Positions 23,283 to 34,014 of a stretch of 57,500 nt of DNA are shown here, in pieces. Position numbers and translations under genes: made by a program. The DNA lies in assembly GCF_000091045.1 (NCBI RefSeq), contig NC_006686.1:665001-722500 (forward strand), written 5' to 3'. The stretch comes from Cryptococcus deneoformans JEC21. Taxonomy: Eukaryota; Basidiomycota; Tremellomycetes; Tremellales; Cryptococcaceae. Position 1 is the first letter of the stretch, and every line of letters begins with the position of its first letter. The notes beneath the pieces were generated by a model. That model ran no database searches. It was given only the letters and a program-made list of their open reading frames with translations, and was not told the DNA's origin.

Positions 23283-26133
23283 ATGGCCCAGTACACACCC
23301 CCAGCAACTGACCTCACAGCATGGAGGCTCAAGGTATCCGAAGACTCGCATGGCCAACAGAAGTGGGTGTACCTCTCTGATCCTGCGCAGAGGAAGGAAT
23401 GGCCCCAGATGAACATTGAAAAGTACTGGCTTGGCTTGGATGTGGTGCGTCTTATTTTCATATCCTCCATCCCGGAATCGCAAGCTGACAACACCATATA
23501 GGAGGTGCCCGAGTTAGAAGAACCAAAGACACCCCTTGACGCGGCACGTAACGGCTACAGGTTCTACAAGGAGCTTCAAAGCGAGGATGGTCATTTCTCT
23601 ACAGAGTATGGAGGTTAGTTCAAATGTTATTGAATATCCACTATGTACTGACACCCGACAAAGGTCCACTATTCCTCATACCTGGGTTGATCATCGCCCT
23701 CTACGTTACTGGCCAGTCATTGCGCCACGAACAAGCCATTGAGATGCGCCGCTATTTATTTAACAAAAGGAGAAAGGAAGGTGGCTGGGGATTGTGAGCT
23801 TTTGATTGAGTTTCGGATTGAAAATGAGACTAATATAATATGACAGGCATACTGCTGCACCGCCCACCGTATATGGAACCGTGATGAACTATGTCGCGCT
23901 GCGAATGCTGGGTATGGGCCCTGATGAAGGACCGATGACGGAGATCCGATCGTTAATACATAAGATGGGCGAGTTGCTACCATTCACACTGCCTGGCCTG
24001 CGGCTGATTATCTATTAGGAGGGGCAACCGGCATTCCTACGTGGGGCAAGGTCTGGTTGAGTATTTTGGGAGCGTACGAGTGGGACGGCGTGGGGTCGGT
24101 GCCTCCCGAGTTATGGTTGCTGCCTGATTGGGCACCATTCGCTCCTTGGAGATGGGTAAGTGTGGCTTGCAAAGACATCACGGGACACTAACGAGCAAAC
24201 GGTGCGCAGTGGATTCATGTTCGACAGGTTTGTGAGTGCCTGTGCACAACAAGTATTTGTGGCTGAATGTATTTTAGTCACCCCTATGAGCTTCCTGTAT
24301 GGTACTCGGTTTGTTGGTCCCTTTACTCCTCTTGTTTTCAGTCTTCGTCAGGTGCACTCATTTTGCAACTTTTCATGAGTGGAGCTCAGCTTACTACAAT
24401 GCTCAGGAACTCTATGTCGAGCCGTATGAGACCATCAACTGGCCATCTCAACGATCCAACATATCATCTTATGATATTTACTCTCCTCATCACCCCATCC
24501 TTGACATGGCTCATCAGCTCCTGGCGGTTTATGAAAAACTACCACATGTACCCATTCTCTCTTCTAGGCTCCCCCTACGCAAAGTCGCTCTGGACAAGGT
24601 TTATCGAATGATCACTTATGAAGACGAGAACACAACCTACCAGACTGTTGGTCCGGTCTCAAAAGCCTTTCACATCGTTTGTCGCTTTGCCCGTGAAGGT
24701 CCCAACAGTGAGGCGTTTAAATCCCACCTTTCCAGGATTGACGACTTTTTGTGGCTAAGCAAGAGTGGTCTGATGATGATGGGCACCAATGGTTCACAGA
24801 TGTGGGATACGGGATTTATGGCTCAGGCCGCCGTGGAAACTGGGTTAGCAGAGGAGTCCGAGTTCAAAGAAAGTGTAAAGGGGATGCTGGACTGGTTGGA
24901 CAAGGCGCAGATGAGAGAGAATCCAAAGTGGTACAAAGAGGGTTATCGACACCGCACCAAGGGTGCTTGGCCATTCTCCACTCCCGAGCAAAGTTATACA
25001 GTCAGCGACTGTACAGCTGAGGGACTCAAGGCTGTGCTGGCCCTTCAGCACCTGGATTATACGCCAAAGCCTGTCGGGCTGGATAGGATGCGTGACGCGG
25101 TTGACACTCTGTTATCGATGCAGAACAAAAGCGGTGGTTTTGCAAGCTATGAGTTGACCAGAGGCAGTACCAAGTTGGAGTGGTTAAATGCAGCTGAAGT
25201 CTTCGGTGAGTAGGCAAATGTGATAAACGAACGAACAACTCCCATGTACGGGTGCTAACAATGCTATAGGAGACATCATGATAGATTATACGTACCCGGA
25301 GTAAGTTCATTTGTCCTTGGTGCCTTCCTCCCGTCAGACATGTCTAATTGCTTTTAGGTGCACGACCTCTGTATTATCGGCCTTGAAATACTTTTCTAAA
25401 GTTGATACAGAGTATCGAGCAGCGGATATTGAGTAAATGAGTTTGCTTCGCATATGTATGATGCGCTGACTAGCTCCTACAGACTTACGATACGCAGAGC
25501 CATTCAATACATTCACGATATCCAACGTCCCGACGGTTCGTGGTATGGTTCATGGTAAGATATAAACACTGGTGGTGGGTATGGTATTAATGCATGACTA
25601 TAAATAGGGGTATTTGTTTCACCTATGCCACTATGTTTGCACTTGAATCCCTTGGCATAGCGGGTGAGACCTGCGCCAACTCGGACAAGGTGAGACGAGC
25701 TTGTGACTTTTTGGTTGGACACCAGATGGAAGATGGTGGATGGGGTGAAACTTACATGGTGAGTTGTTCCAATTTGTCTGTCGGCATCCGGTTGAGTATC
25801 GCGCAGTCGTGCGTAACTGGCAAATACGCCCAACATGACCAGTCCCAGGTGGTCCAAACGGCATGGGCCATTCTTGCTCTCATCTATGGACAATATCGCG
25901 ACAAAACTGTTATTGAACGCGCTGCGAAACTTATAATGAGCCGACAATTGAAGGATGGTAGATGGGAACAGGAGGATACCGAGGGTATATTCAACAAGAA
26001 CTGTGCCATAGATTATCCTGGTGAGCTGACAAGAAATCCCACTTGGCATTGGGGCTTATCCGATTATGTAGCGTTCAAATTCGTGTTCTGTATCTGGGCG
26101 TTGGGGAGGGCGGACAAATATTTGAGGTCATAG
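23283..26133 (+). CDS. ERG7: Lanosterol synthase (oxidosqualene cyclase)
   Basis: Cyclises 2,3-oxidosqualene to lanosterol, the first sterol of the ergosterol pathway, at the ER or lipid droplet. The N-terminal exon encodes [17 protein letters not shown], like other fungal ERG7 starts. Family features seen: repeated QW-type motifs ([49 protein letters not shown]), the MSFLYG and [12 protein letters not shown] blocks, and the catalytic acid motif [10 protein letters not shown] (near 25003-25030) whose Asp protonates the epoxide. Introns are short and frequent except for one 900-nt exon (24299-25205). Stop at 26133. An in-frame ATG at 23229 is a possible alternative start. It lies directly downstream of GLO2 in the same direction, with no obvious functional link. 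This class of enzyme is an antifungal target in general. Confidence 0.95.
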
Positions 26134-26660
26134 AGATTGAGGATGGCAGGGGGGAGTATAAGATGTCATTCTGTCCGTATGTATGAAACCAGCCTTATAG
26201 AGTAGTTTGCACGGAGGATTATTGAGGGACAAATTGAAGAGTGATTGTTATTAAATGGAAGGAAAATAAGGAATAACCGGGGCCAGGCACGTCGAAACTA
26301 CCTGTACCCGACTCAATCCGATAACCCCGATTTCTAATGAGCAGGGTCAAACGATTACAAATTTCACAATGGCTTTCTAATCCCAATTAGGACAGGGGCG
26401 GAACGCCGGATGGAAGAAAAAAGTCGGCGTGGTCACCTTGTTAGAACACTTTCTTGGCCCTCGTCCCATCTCCTCTTTTCCCAAAAAAACATCTATACTT
26501 GCAACCGGCTCACCTCTCCAGCCCTCACATTGAGATCACTCCTGCTCTCCAGTACCTCAAGGCGACTCTCCACAAAACACGCTCCTGGAATCCCTAGCTT
26601 CCGAGTGCTCTACAAACAAGACCTAGCAAAAAAACATATCACAACAGACCTTCAACTAAA
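26134..26660. promoter_or_regulatory. ERG7 3' end and promoter/leader of the ankyrin-CCCH gene
   Basis: About 527 nt. The right half (26450-26660) is C/T- and A-rich with stop codons in all frames near the ATG and looks like a transcribed leader. No separate gene seen. Confidence 0.5.
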
Positions 26661-29114
26661 ATGGCTGTCGAATCAGTCCCCGTGCAGCCGCAGGCCGTAT
26701 CTCCTACTGAGATGCACATTGAGAAGGACGCTCTCAAGTCAGCCTCTGCCGCCGTAGAGGAGAAAAAAGAGGATGAGGTCGAAGCTTTGCAGGAGCAAGT
26801 TGAAGCTGTCAACTTGGGGAATGTGGATGATTTGCACGCTGCTTGTGTTGAGGGTAAACTTCAAGACGTTAGGGCATTGCTGAGCAAGGGGACTGACCGA
26901 TTAGAGACTCTTGGTGAGTGCCATGATTGCCTACTGTCAGCCCACGGTGTATGGCAAGGGTGTTTTGCTTGGGTAGAAAAGTTAATGTATGCTCTGTAGA
27001 CGTCAACTCTGGGTGTACTCCTATTGTGCTTGCTATCCGAGGCAACCACCATGACATCGTCCGGGAGTTGCTTGCGGCAGGTGCTATCATCCCCCCTCCT
27101 GGACTTACCAACGACCCTCTCATGCTTTCTATCTTGTATCCCCAGCCCGTGTATGGCATGCCTCCTCAATTCATGAGCATCCCGCCGCAAGACTTTTACC
27201 CTCAGCCCAACTATTTTCCCTCCCAGAATGGTGAGACTCAGCGATTCCCTCTCAGGAAGGATTCTGCTTCCGCACCTAATGGTGCACCCAACGGAAATGG
27301 CAGTGCAAGCAACCTTCCTCCGGCCGAGGTGAGCAAGTCCATCCCTTGCCGAAACTTCCCCAACTGCAAATATGGCAATGCTTGCGTTTTTCTTCACCCT
27401 CGCCCCGCCCACTTTTATCCGGGCCCTGGTCAGAATGGCTTCGCTCCTCAAGGTTTCGAAGGCTATCCGCCGTACCCTCCTGCGCCTGCACCTTATTTTA
27501 TGCCTAATGGAAACAACTTCCAGTCTTTCGCTCCCTCTGATGCCCAGCCTCAAGTGTCTGACAGTGCGGAAGCTGGTGCTCAAGTTGACAGTGCTTCCAT
27601 TGCGGCTGTTCCTGCACCCACTGGCGCTGCTCCCGCGCCTATCCCTGCCCCGCCCCACATTCCTTCTGCCGTCGCTCCGGTTTTTGTTCCGGGATATCAG
27701 CCTGCTGATATGATGGGTTCGCCCCCTCCTCCTCCTTTTGGGCTTTCCCCCATGTCACCCTCCATGCTCGGTTCTTCCCTTCCCTCTATTCCTCCCGCTG
27801 AAGTGTTCTTTGCTACTTCTCCCACAAATGGTTTCATGCCACCTCCACCCATGACTGGCCCTCATGCTAGACGGCAGAGTTTTGGTCAAGGTCCTCAGTT
27901 CGGTGGCCAAGGCAAGCCTTTCGGACATGGCAAGAAGCCTAGTTTCTCTGGTGGAAAGCCTTGGACAGGTAACCGACCTGCGGGTGGCAAGTTTGGCAAC
28001 TGGAAGGACGGAAACCCCCCTCCTTGCGCTTTCTTCAGTCAGGGCAACTGCAGAAATGGCGAGTTCTGCAAGTTCCCTCACCTTGACCCTGATGGAAATG
28101 ACTGTAAGTTGCTCTGTAATGATTGTACGGAATGTTATTAATGTATAATCAGGCCGACACCCGGATGTTGTTCGAGGCGTCATTCCTCCTCTCCCTCCTC
28201 TTTCTCGTCAGAACCGAAACATGCGCGCGGTGGGTCCTGGGTTCGCTCCTTTCGACCCTGCATTCAGGCAACAACAGTACCAGCAGCAGATGCAATTTTT
28301 GCAGCACCAGCGTATGGCTGCTGCCCAAGCTCAGCAAAGTCAGGCTCCCGCTGAGCCCAACGACGAGGTCAAGCCAATCGTTGAAGACGAAGCGCCTGCT
28401 ACTGACGCCGAAAAACAAGCCACGGACTCTGTGCCTGCGGCTGCTACTAGTCCTGCGGTGACTGTGCTTCCTGCCAAGCCAGCTGTCACTATGCCGACTC
28501 TTTTGCGTTCTGCCTCTCAACCGGGTGTCCAACGAGTGCATGCCAATGGCGTCCCATCTCGTTCCCACTCTCCTGCCCCTTCTAACGTTTCGTTCCATGG
28601 GAATGGTCACCCCCGAAGGGCTGGTCGGGTGCCCAACGTCAACGGCGCTAGGTCCTCTTCGTCTGGGCCAGAAAAGAAGCCCGCTCAGAGGGTGCCCAAG
28701 CCTGACGAGTTCCCCGTGTTGGGCACTCCCACCAGTGAGAAAAAAGAGCCGGTTTGGGGAATGTCTGGTAAAACTGCCGCTCAGGTCCTGCAAGCCCCCG
28801 CGCCTGTCAAGCCTGTCGTCAAAGTTTCACAACCCATTGAGGAAGACGCCCAGGTAAGTAAGCCTTTAACAATCTGTAGATTTCATTCGAGGCCAGGGTT
28901 TACATGCTGATTGAAGGAACAGAGCGTAACCATGGAGTCGGAAAGTGATTCTGACACTGTACTTGTCTCTCGCAAGCCGTCTGCCTCCGCTACCCCCGCT
29001 ACCACTGCTTCACCTGATCCCGAGCCCAAAAAGGCCGCTATCAGCTTTGCGTCCATTGCCGGCGCTGTCGCTGCCCCCTCGGTCGAGACAGCTCCTGTTG
29101 CTGTCAAGGCATAA
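26661..29114 (+). CDS. Ankyrin-repeat plus CCCH zinc-finger RNA-binding protein
   Basis: Exons 26661-26913, 27000-28103, 28153-28853 and 28923-29114 all join in frame, giving about 750 residues. Order: an acidic N-terminal helix (VEEKKEDEVEALQEQVEAVN); about two ankyrin repeats (DLHAACVEGKLQDVRALLSK; VNSGCTPIVLAIRGNHHDIV); a first CCCH finger (CRNFPNCKYGNACVFLH, C-x5-C-x5-C-x3-H); a Pro-rich stretch; a second finger (CAFFSQGNCRNGEFCKFPH, C-x7-C-x5-C-x3-H); then a Gln-rich segment (QQQYQQQMQFLQHQRM) and a Ser/Pro/Ala-rich tail with DEFPVLGTP. Ankyrin plus tandem CCCH proteins bind mRNA in plants and fungi and often affect decay or localisation, so a cytoplasmic post-transcriptional role is likely but inferred. 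The finger spacings are slightly unusual. Confidence 0.88.
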
Positions 29115-31340
29115 TTCAATTCAACAAACAAAAGCGACTGTTGTCGCGCTGCCAATCAACAGTATCATCTCCTTTCAGCCTCCATTAGCATAACCCGGGC
29201 TGCATTTTTCTCATCGCTCGTCGTGTACATTTGTCATCGCATTACCAGAAATTTACGTTGCCCTTGGAGGGACATTAGATTCGTTGCCTTATTTTTCCTT
29301 TGCTTTTCCTTATTATTATTTTCCTGCTACATTTTAAGCTTTATATCACTCGTTTTAACAGCTTCTTTGGCGTGTAAAAACATGTCTCTTTTTATCCTTG
29401 TCATATCGGGCGGGATCCAAATTAGTCCTTTTTGCGTGCTACTTTTGGTCGGTCTCCATTCTTTTTATTTCTATTTCTATCTCTTCTGCCAGTCTTGTTC
29501 GTCATCTGCCATTCTAGTAATCTTGTTCATCGTTCTTTTTCGCGTAAGGGAATCTGCGGTTAGTGGATACTTGGCGTTTCACCTTTGTTTGGGTCCGAGG
29601 ATTGGCGTCTTGGCGGGAGGAGGGGTCGTTGCTGCTGCGGGGGAGTGTGGGTGACATGTATGATTTCTTATGGTGCCTCTATCGAAAGCGTTCGTGTGTA
29701 TTTTGATATCGACGATCAGCCTGTCTAAAACATAAGTCCTGGGTTATAGAAGATCATCGTGATAATCAGAGTCTGTGTCATCAAGAAAAACGACGAGAGA
29801 AAATACAAGGACACGTATTACGAGTACTGTTATTATGCGTTGATCATCATATGTTCCTCGTCGTTCCTGAGTCCCGGTCTCCGTCTGCGGAGGCCGAAGC
29901 CAAAATCCTCTCGCTCGTATCTCGTATTTACTGGGCTACGTACTACTATTGGCGCAGTTTCTAGGCTTTCTGGCCTTCGTACATTATTGAATAGTGAAAT
30001 GTGTAGTATACATGCATACATTCATGCTTCAAAGTGCAGCACTGTTCAAGGTGCGACGCAAACCACCCCTGACCGGTAGAACACACAACATAATAATGAA
30101 CCATTCCTTGGCGTCTCATTCCATTAAATGTATAAGTGCATAGACTAATTAAGTATATACCTATTATGATAATGAAAAGTGCAAATGCAGAATCGCGCAG
30201 CCTGCAGCAGATAGAGGCAGAGAGAAGGCTGGCGGAACACGCAAGTTCCTAGTTCCCGAGTTGCTCATCCAAACATGTCATCATATGCACTAGGACGTAG
30301 GAGGTATACTACTGCAGAAAGCATAGGTGAGTGCTGAGTTGCCAAGCTGGAATCTGGAACATAAAGGCTGAAGCAAAGGCCGAAGTTCGAGGCACACCGG
30401 GAAGTGAACTACTCTCTATTACTATTCGTACTAACAATGGCCTCGAGTGGGCGAGTCGCGACCGCTGTCGTGTTTCGCGTCGTCGTGCCTAGTCCGCGCG
30501 TCGGAAATGGATGACTGGACAACGCACGGACAAGCGAGGCAAAAACCAGAAGCTGTGCCGCTGCAACAAATCAACAGCAAAAGACACCGTTTCAAAAACT
30601 GACCTTTGCAGAAACCTCGCAGTGTACCTCCGACCGACCGTTCTTCGGCAACCGGTGATGGGATTATTATTACTTATACTACTCAGCGTTTGCCTGCTTG
30701 CTGCTGCCTACCCGCCCTTATCTTTACTTCCTGTCGCTTTCCGCTGACATTGCTGCAGTTCTAACGGCAACTTTTTGCACCACACCGAGCTTGCTGGACG
30801 TATAAAGTAGCAGCCAAGCAAACCGCTTACACCTGTAGCCACTATCCGTGTCGGTTATCTGTGAGGCAAACACGACGATTGTTCTCTGTCTTATGTTCTC
30901 TGCTTGCGGTCCTAGCCGTGGCGACGAGCTCCTTTGAAACACTTTCAGAGTCCTTTGGCTGGTAATCTATCTATTATCACCTCACAAGCCATCAGCAATT
31001 ATCTCCCTTCCTTCCTTCCTCCTCTGCCGCACCCCGCAGAGACATCCTCCAGTGATCTCCTTATAAATTACTGCCCATACCCCGCAGATCCTCCAGTACA
31101 TCCACCATCTATCGTTTCCCTTCTCCCCGGCCCGCTTCTTCAAAAGAAGCCTCGACAATCGCAACTCGCAACGCAATCCCACACCGTCCAGGATCAGCTG
31201 TCGGTGTCCACGCAGATAACGTCATTGCCGTCTGTATTCGTTGATCCTTCGCTTTTTTCGGCGAGACGAAAGGCAGTTCTGCAACGTGTTTTGGGTGGCA
31301 ACGCTGCTAACACTTTGACACACGTCCCAAGCAAAAAGCG
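29115..31340. other. Long gene-poor interval
   Basis: About 2.2 kb without a gene I can support. The first 550 nt are T-rich with a 143-codon open frame (29223-29654) that is hydrophobic only because of T-richness; it is best read as 3' UTR. The segment 30420-31330 is C-rich and contains an open frame without an ATG (30934-31524), probably promoter or leader DNA of the Cys-rich gene. A noncoding RNA in this interval would not be visible by eye. Confidence 0.5.
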
Positions 31341-31349
31341 GTATAAATA
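31341..31349 (+). promoter_or_regulatory. TATA box (GTATAAATA)
   Basis: A near-perfect TATA element about 230 nt before the ATG of the Cys-rich mini-gene, followed by a C/A-rich likely start region (31380-31440). Strong TATA boxes in fungi mark inducible genes such as stress and metal-response genes. Confidence 0.65.
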
Positions 31350-31579
31350 CCAAAAAAGGACGGAGACTGGGTTGCAATTCAGACAGCTCTCCCTACACAA
31401 CTTAGTCCTCAAGCATCCACGACTTGGCTCCAGTCTTAGAACCCGTCCTGTTATACTTGTGATACCATTACACATATACCCTATCCGTTCAGGCAACCAA
31501 TCAATTGTGAGCAGTTTAGTTTGATTTTTTCTTTTCGAAATAGGACTGATGAAACAATTTCTAGCCATTGCCCACCATA

Positions 31580-31834
31580 ATGTGCTTTGCTCAGAACACT
31601 TTTATCTCCTCGCCAGTGAACCATCACTCCCACTCACAGTCATGCTCTGCGCCCATGTGCTCTTACACAGACGGGAACTATCCGGATGATCATGTATGCG
31701 AGTGTGGCAGCTGCAAGTGTCTAGTGGTCACCAAAAACAAGCTCTGCGTAAACGTGAGTCTTGCATTCCCCAACAGGAGATCCGAGAAAGCTGACATGAA
31801 GGGCGATAAGTGTAAAAAGGGCAACCATGCATAA
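31580..31834 (+). CDS. Small Cys-rich, metallothionein-like protein (candidate)
   Basis: The ATG at 31580 begins MCFAQNTFISSPVNHHSHSQ; then follow two spaced Cys (SCSAPMCSY) and a tight cluster VCECGSCKCLV, ending GDKCKKGNHA. There are nine Cys and several His in 84 residues, or 68 if the 48-nt segment 31754-31801 is removed as an intron (GTGAGT donor, CTGAC branch site, AAG acceptor). That segment is in frame and stop-free, so both forms are possible. The C-x-C-x2-C-x-C cluster is typical of metal-thiolate proteins, but I cannot match this protein to a known metallothionein family. A strong TATA box upstream suits an inducible gene. Other possibility: a small stress-induced Cys-rich protein that does not bind metal. 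Confidence 0.55.
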   Translation: MCFAQNTFISSPVNHHSHSQSCSAPMCSYTDGNYPDDHVCECGSCKCLVVTKNKLCVNVSLAFPNRRSEKADMKGDKCKKGNHA

Positions 31835-32191
31835 CGAAGGCTGGTGCAATTAACAGATCAGAGATCTCCTTTTTGTCCAGCGAAGACGCAGAGAAGATGT
31901 TTGTGAAACGGCACATTAACGAACACAGTCTTATATGACGTCGTTTCTCTTCGTTTGTTCATCAACATTATCGATCAGGGGTTTTGACTGAGGCGAGAGA
32001 GCGTTGAATGTCGAGCGCTAGATTGAAGTCTCAAGCGCTATAGAAGACTTGCGCAACAAGAGTTATACATACAAGTACAGAATTTGGACATAATAGTCTG
32101 GGCTGGGTTATGCATTGATTGCGTGAAGCACACGCTGAGGTACGCATGGAAAAAGAAGATGAGTATGATAACATTTAAAATATAAATACTG
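31835..32191. other. Convergent 3' region
   Basis: About 357 nt between the stop of the Cys-rich gene and the NOP6 stop, serving two convergent transcripts. No coding signal. Confidence 0.5.
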
Positions 32192-33313
32192 CTACTTTTG
32201 CCCAACCGATATGGAATTGGCTCCGGTGGGTTCCCACCTTTTTTTCTGAAATTTGCCACCGGAATACTCTTTTGTAGGGGGTCTTGAGGGGGCAAAAGAA
32301 TTTGAGCTTTGATGACGCGCAGTTGATGGAACAGGAGCCACAGCGTTAGAGGTCTATGTAAGATGGGATCAGTACCAGCTCCTGGGTCTATGTACGGAGG
32401 ACGGCTCACCTTAGCCTTGACCCTTCTGCCTCCTCGCATCTTGGCCTTCTTCTCGTCATCACCTTTCTGTCCACTTGGCTGTCCCTCAAAGGCGTCATTT
32501 TCTTCTCCACCGCCCGTTTCTTTCTCCCTTTCGGCCCTTCTCTCTCTCTGTCCGCCTACTCGCTGATTCCTTTCCTGAATCTTCTTCTTCCTATCCTCAC
32601 TTGATCCACCACCGCCAGCAGTAAGCTCCACATTGATCGTTCGACCTTTGAGCTCTGAATGATGAAGTTTAAGACAGGCTTGAAGGACAGTGGAGGAAGG
32701 AAGCTCAAGAAAAGCAATGCCTCTTGACTTGGCGGCTTGAGTCGGTGTTGCTTTCGTCGTAAGAAGTCGTACAGATGGCAATTGGCCTAAAGTATCAAAT
32801 TAGTGAAATAATACCACTCCATAACAGGCAATCTCATACCGGCGGCAGGTTCAAAATGTTTTTGTATTTCTTCTTTGGTCGTCTTGAAGCTAAGATTTCC
32901 TATGTAACTAATGAGCATGATACTGAAGCATTCATGATAATGGCTGACATACCAACAAAAAGAATGAACCGTTGTTTAGCATCCTTCTTCCCTTTTCCTT
33001 TCTTCCCTTCGCTTTCTCCATCTCCCTCTTCGTCCCAAGCCGTCTTTCTCTTCTTCTTTTCATGATCCTTGGGTTTGATACTAACTTCACTCTCTTCTAC
33101 TGTAACGACATTTTCGGCGTTCTCATCTTCAACATTTCTCTTCCTCTTTTTGGTAGCTTGATCAAGAACCTGTTCTTCCTCGGCAGCTTCGGCATCCTCA
33201 ACAACATCTTCTTCCGGGAGATCAGGAGGGGCCTCAACGCCCGCTTTCTTTGCCTTTTGCTTGGACCTGAAAGCGGCTGCTTTCTGTTGCTTTTTTGTTA
33301 GAGTTTCAGACAT
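32192..33313 (-). CDS. NOP6: Nop6-like nucleolar RRM protein
   Basis: Starts at 33313 (MSETLTKKQQKAAAFRSKQK), an N terminus rich in Lys and Glu with a nucleolar-type KKRKRNVED segment. One RRM is split over three exons: RNP2-like QRFILFVGNLSF, the helix TTKEEIQKHFEPAAG, and RNP1-like SRGIAFLELPSS, followed by GRTINVELTAGGGGS. The tail is basic (RRVKAKTSNAVAP...) and ends KKRWEPTGANSISVGQK, the conserved WxPTGAN ending of Nop6 proteins, reached through a splice at 32353/32410. Nop6 binds early pre-rRNA in small-subunit processome assembly in yeast. About 300 residues; yeast Nop6 is 225. It lies head-to-head with the unknown coiled-coil gene across about 700 nt. Confidence 0.85.
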
Positions 33314-34014
33314 GTTGGGAAGAATAGGTCTCGGATGATGGGAGTAAGTGAGAGTGTCTTGAGCAGATTTTCGTATCACTATTTGGTAAGGTGTGATGAA
33401 TGAAGTTCATCAAGGAGGCAGGAGATTATTTTGTCTTACCGGTGACCCCCGCCTCCACTTGTTGGAAAAAGAAGATCTTCGGGCGGTCGAAAGTTAACTA
33501 AGCTATTTAAAAAAGAACAAATATTCATAATTAACTTAAAAAAGCTATAAGGCGGAAGAATCGCACAGAGAAGGGATTTCATTTTGCGGAAACAGCACAT
33601 CTACTATCATCCCATTCATATCCGTCTACTACGTATAGCGGTCGTTGCCCCGTTCCATCTCTTCCTTCATTTCTCTCCCCAGGTACCGGCCTATCTCTTA
33701 TGACATTTTTCTGCGGATCAACATGTTCTGATACGGTATACTGGAAAAAGAACAGTGGCGGAACTGCCGTCCAATTCGTTCGTTCTAGCTACTGCGAACA
33801 ATGTCTTCCGTCTCCGGCAGGTCGTTTCCGTTGCCTATATTCGCCATGCACGACAATATACCACATCCATACTGTAGCCACCATCATTTCCGACACTTAA
33901 TCCTAGTCTTTTCTCATCATCAAATATAAATTGCGTATGTTGTTGATCATAAAATTGCCCTTCATGAAGTTACATCTACTATAACACGAATTGCAATACA
34001 ACGTCCTCCCCACT
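33314..34014. promoter_or_regulatory. Divergent promoter of NOP6 and the coiled-coil gene
   Basis: About 700 nt. It includes an AT-rich patch (33500-33550) and a C/T-rich leader near 33640-33690. A short frame at 33700-33900 (several Cys) has an ATG but no splice or family support, so I treat it as noncoding. Confidence 0.45.

Noticed and set aside
29223..29654. Hydrophobic 143-codon open frame resembling a membrane protein
   Set aside because: The T-rich strand gives Phe/Leu codons by composition; no ATG context, splice sites or motif.
30934..31524. 196-codon open frame before the Cys-rich gene
   Set aside because: Begins with TTG, has no ATG, overlaps the TATA box, and its Pro/Ser content follows C/T-richness.
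31584..31592. TTTGCTC word resembling a yeast copper-response element
   Set aside because: It lies inside the coding sequence just after the ATG, so it is not good evidence for copper control.
33700..33900. Cys-containing 66-codon open frame
   Set aside because: No signal peptide, family motif or splice partner; best read as divergent promoter or leader DNA.
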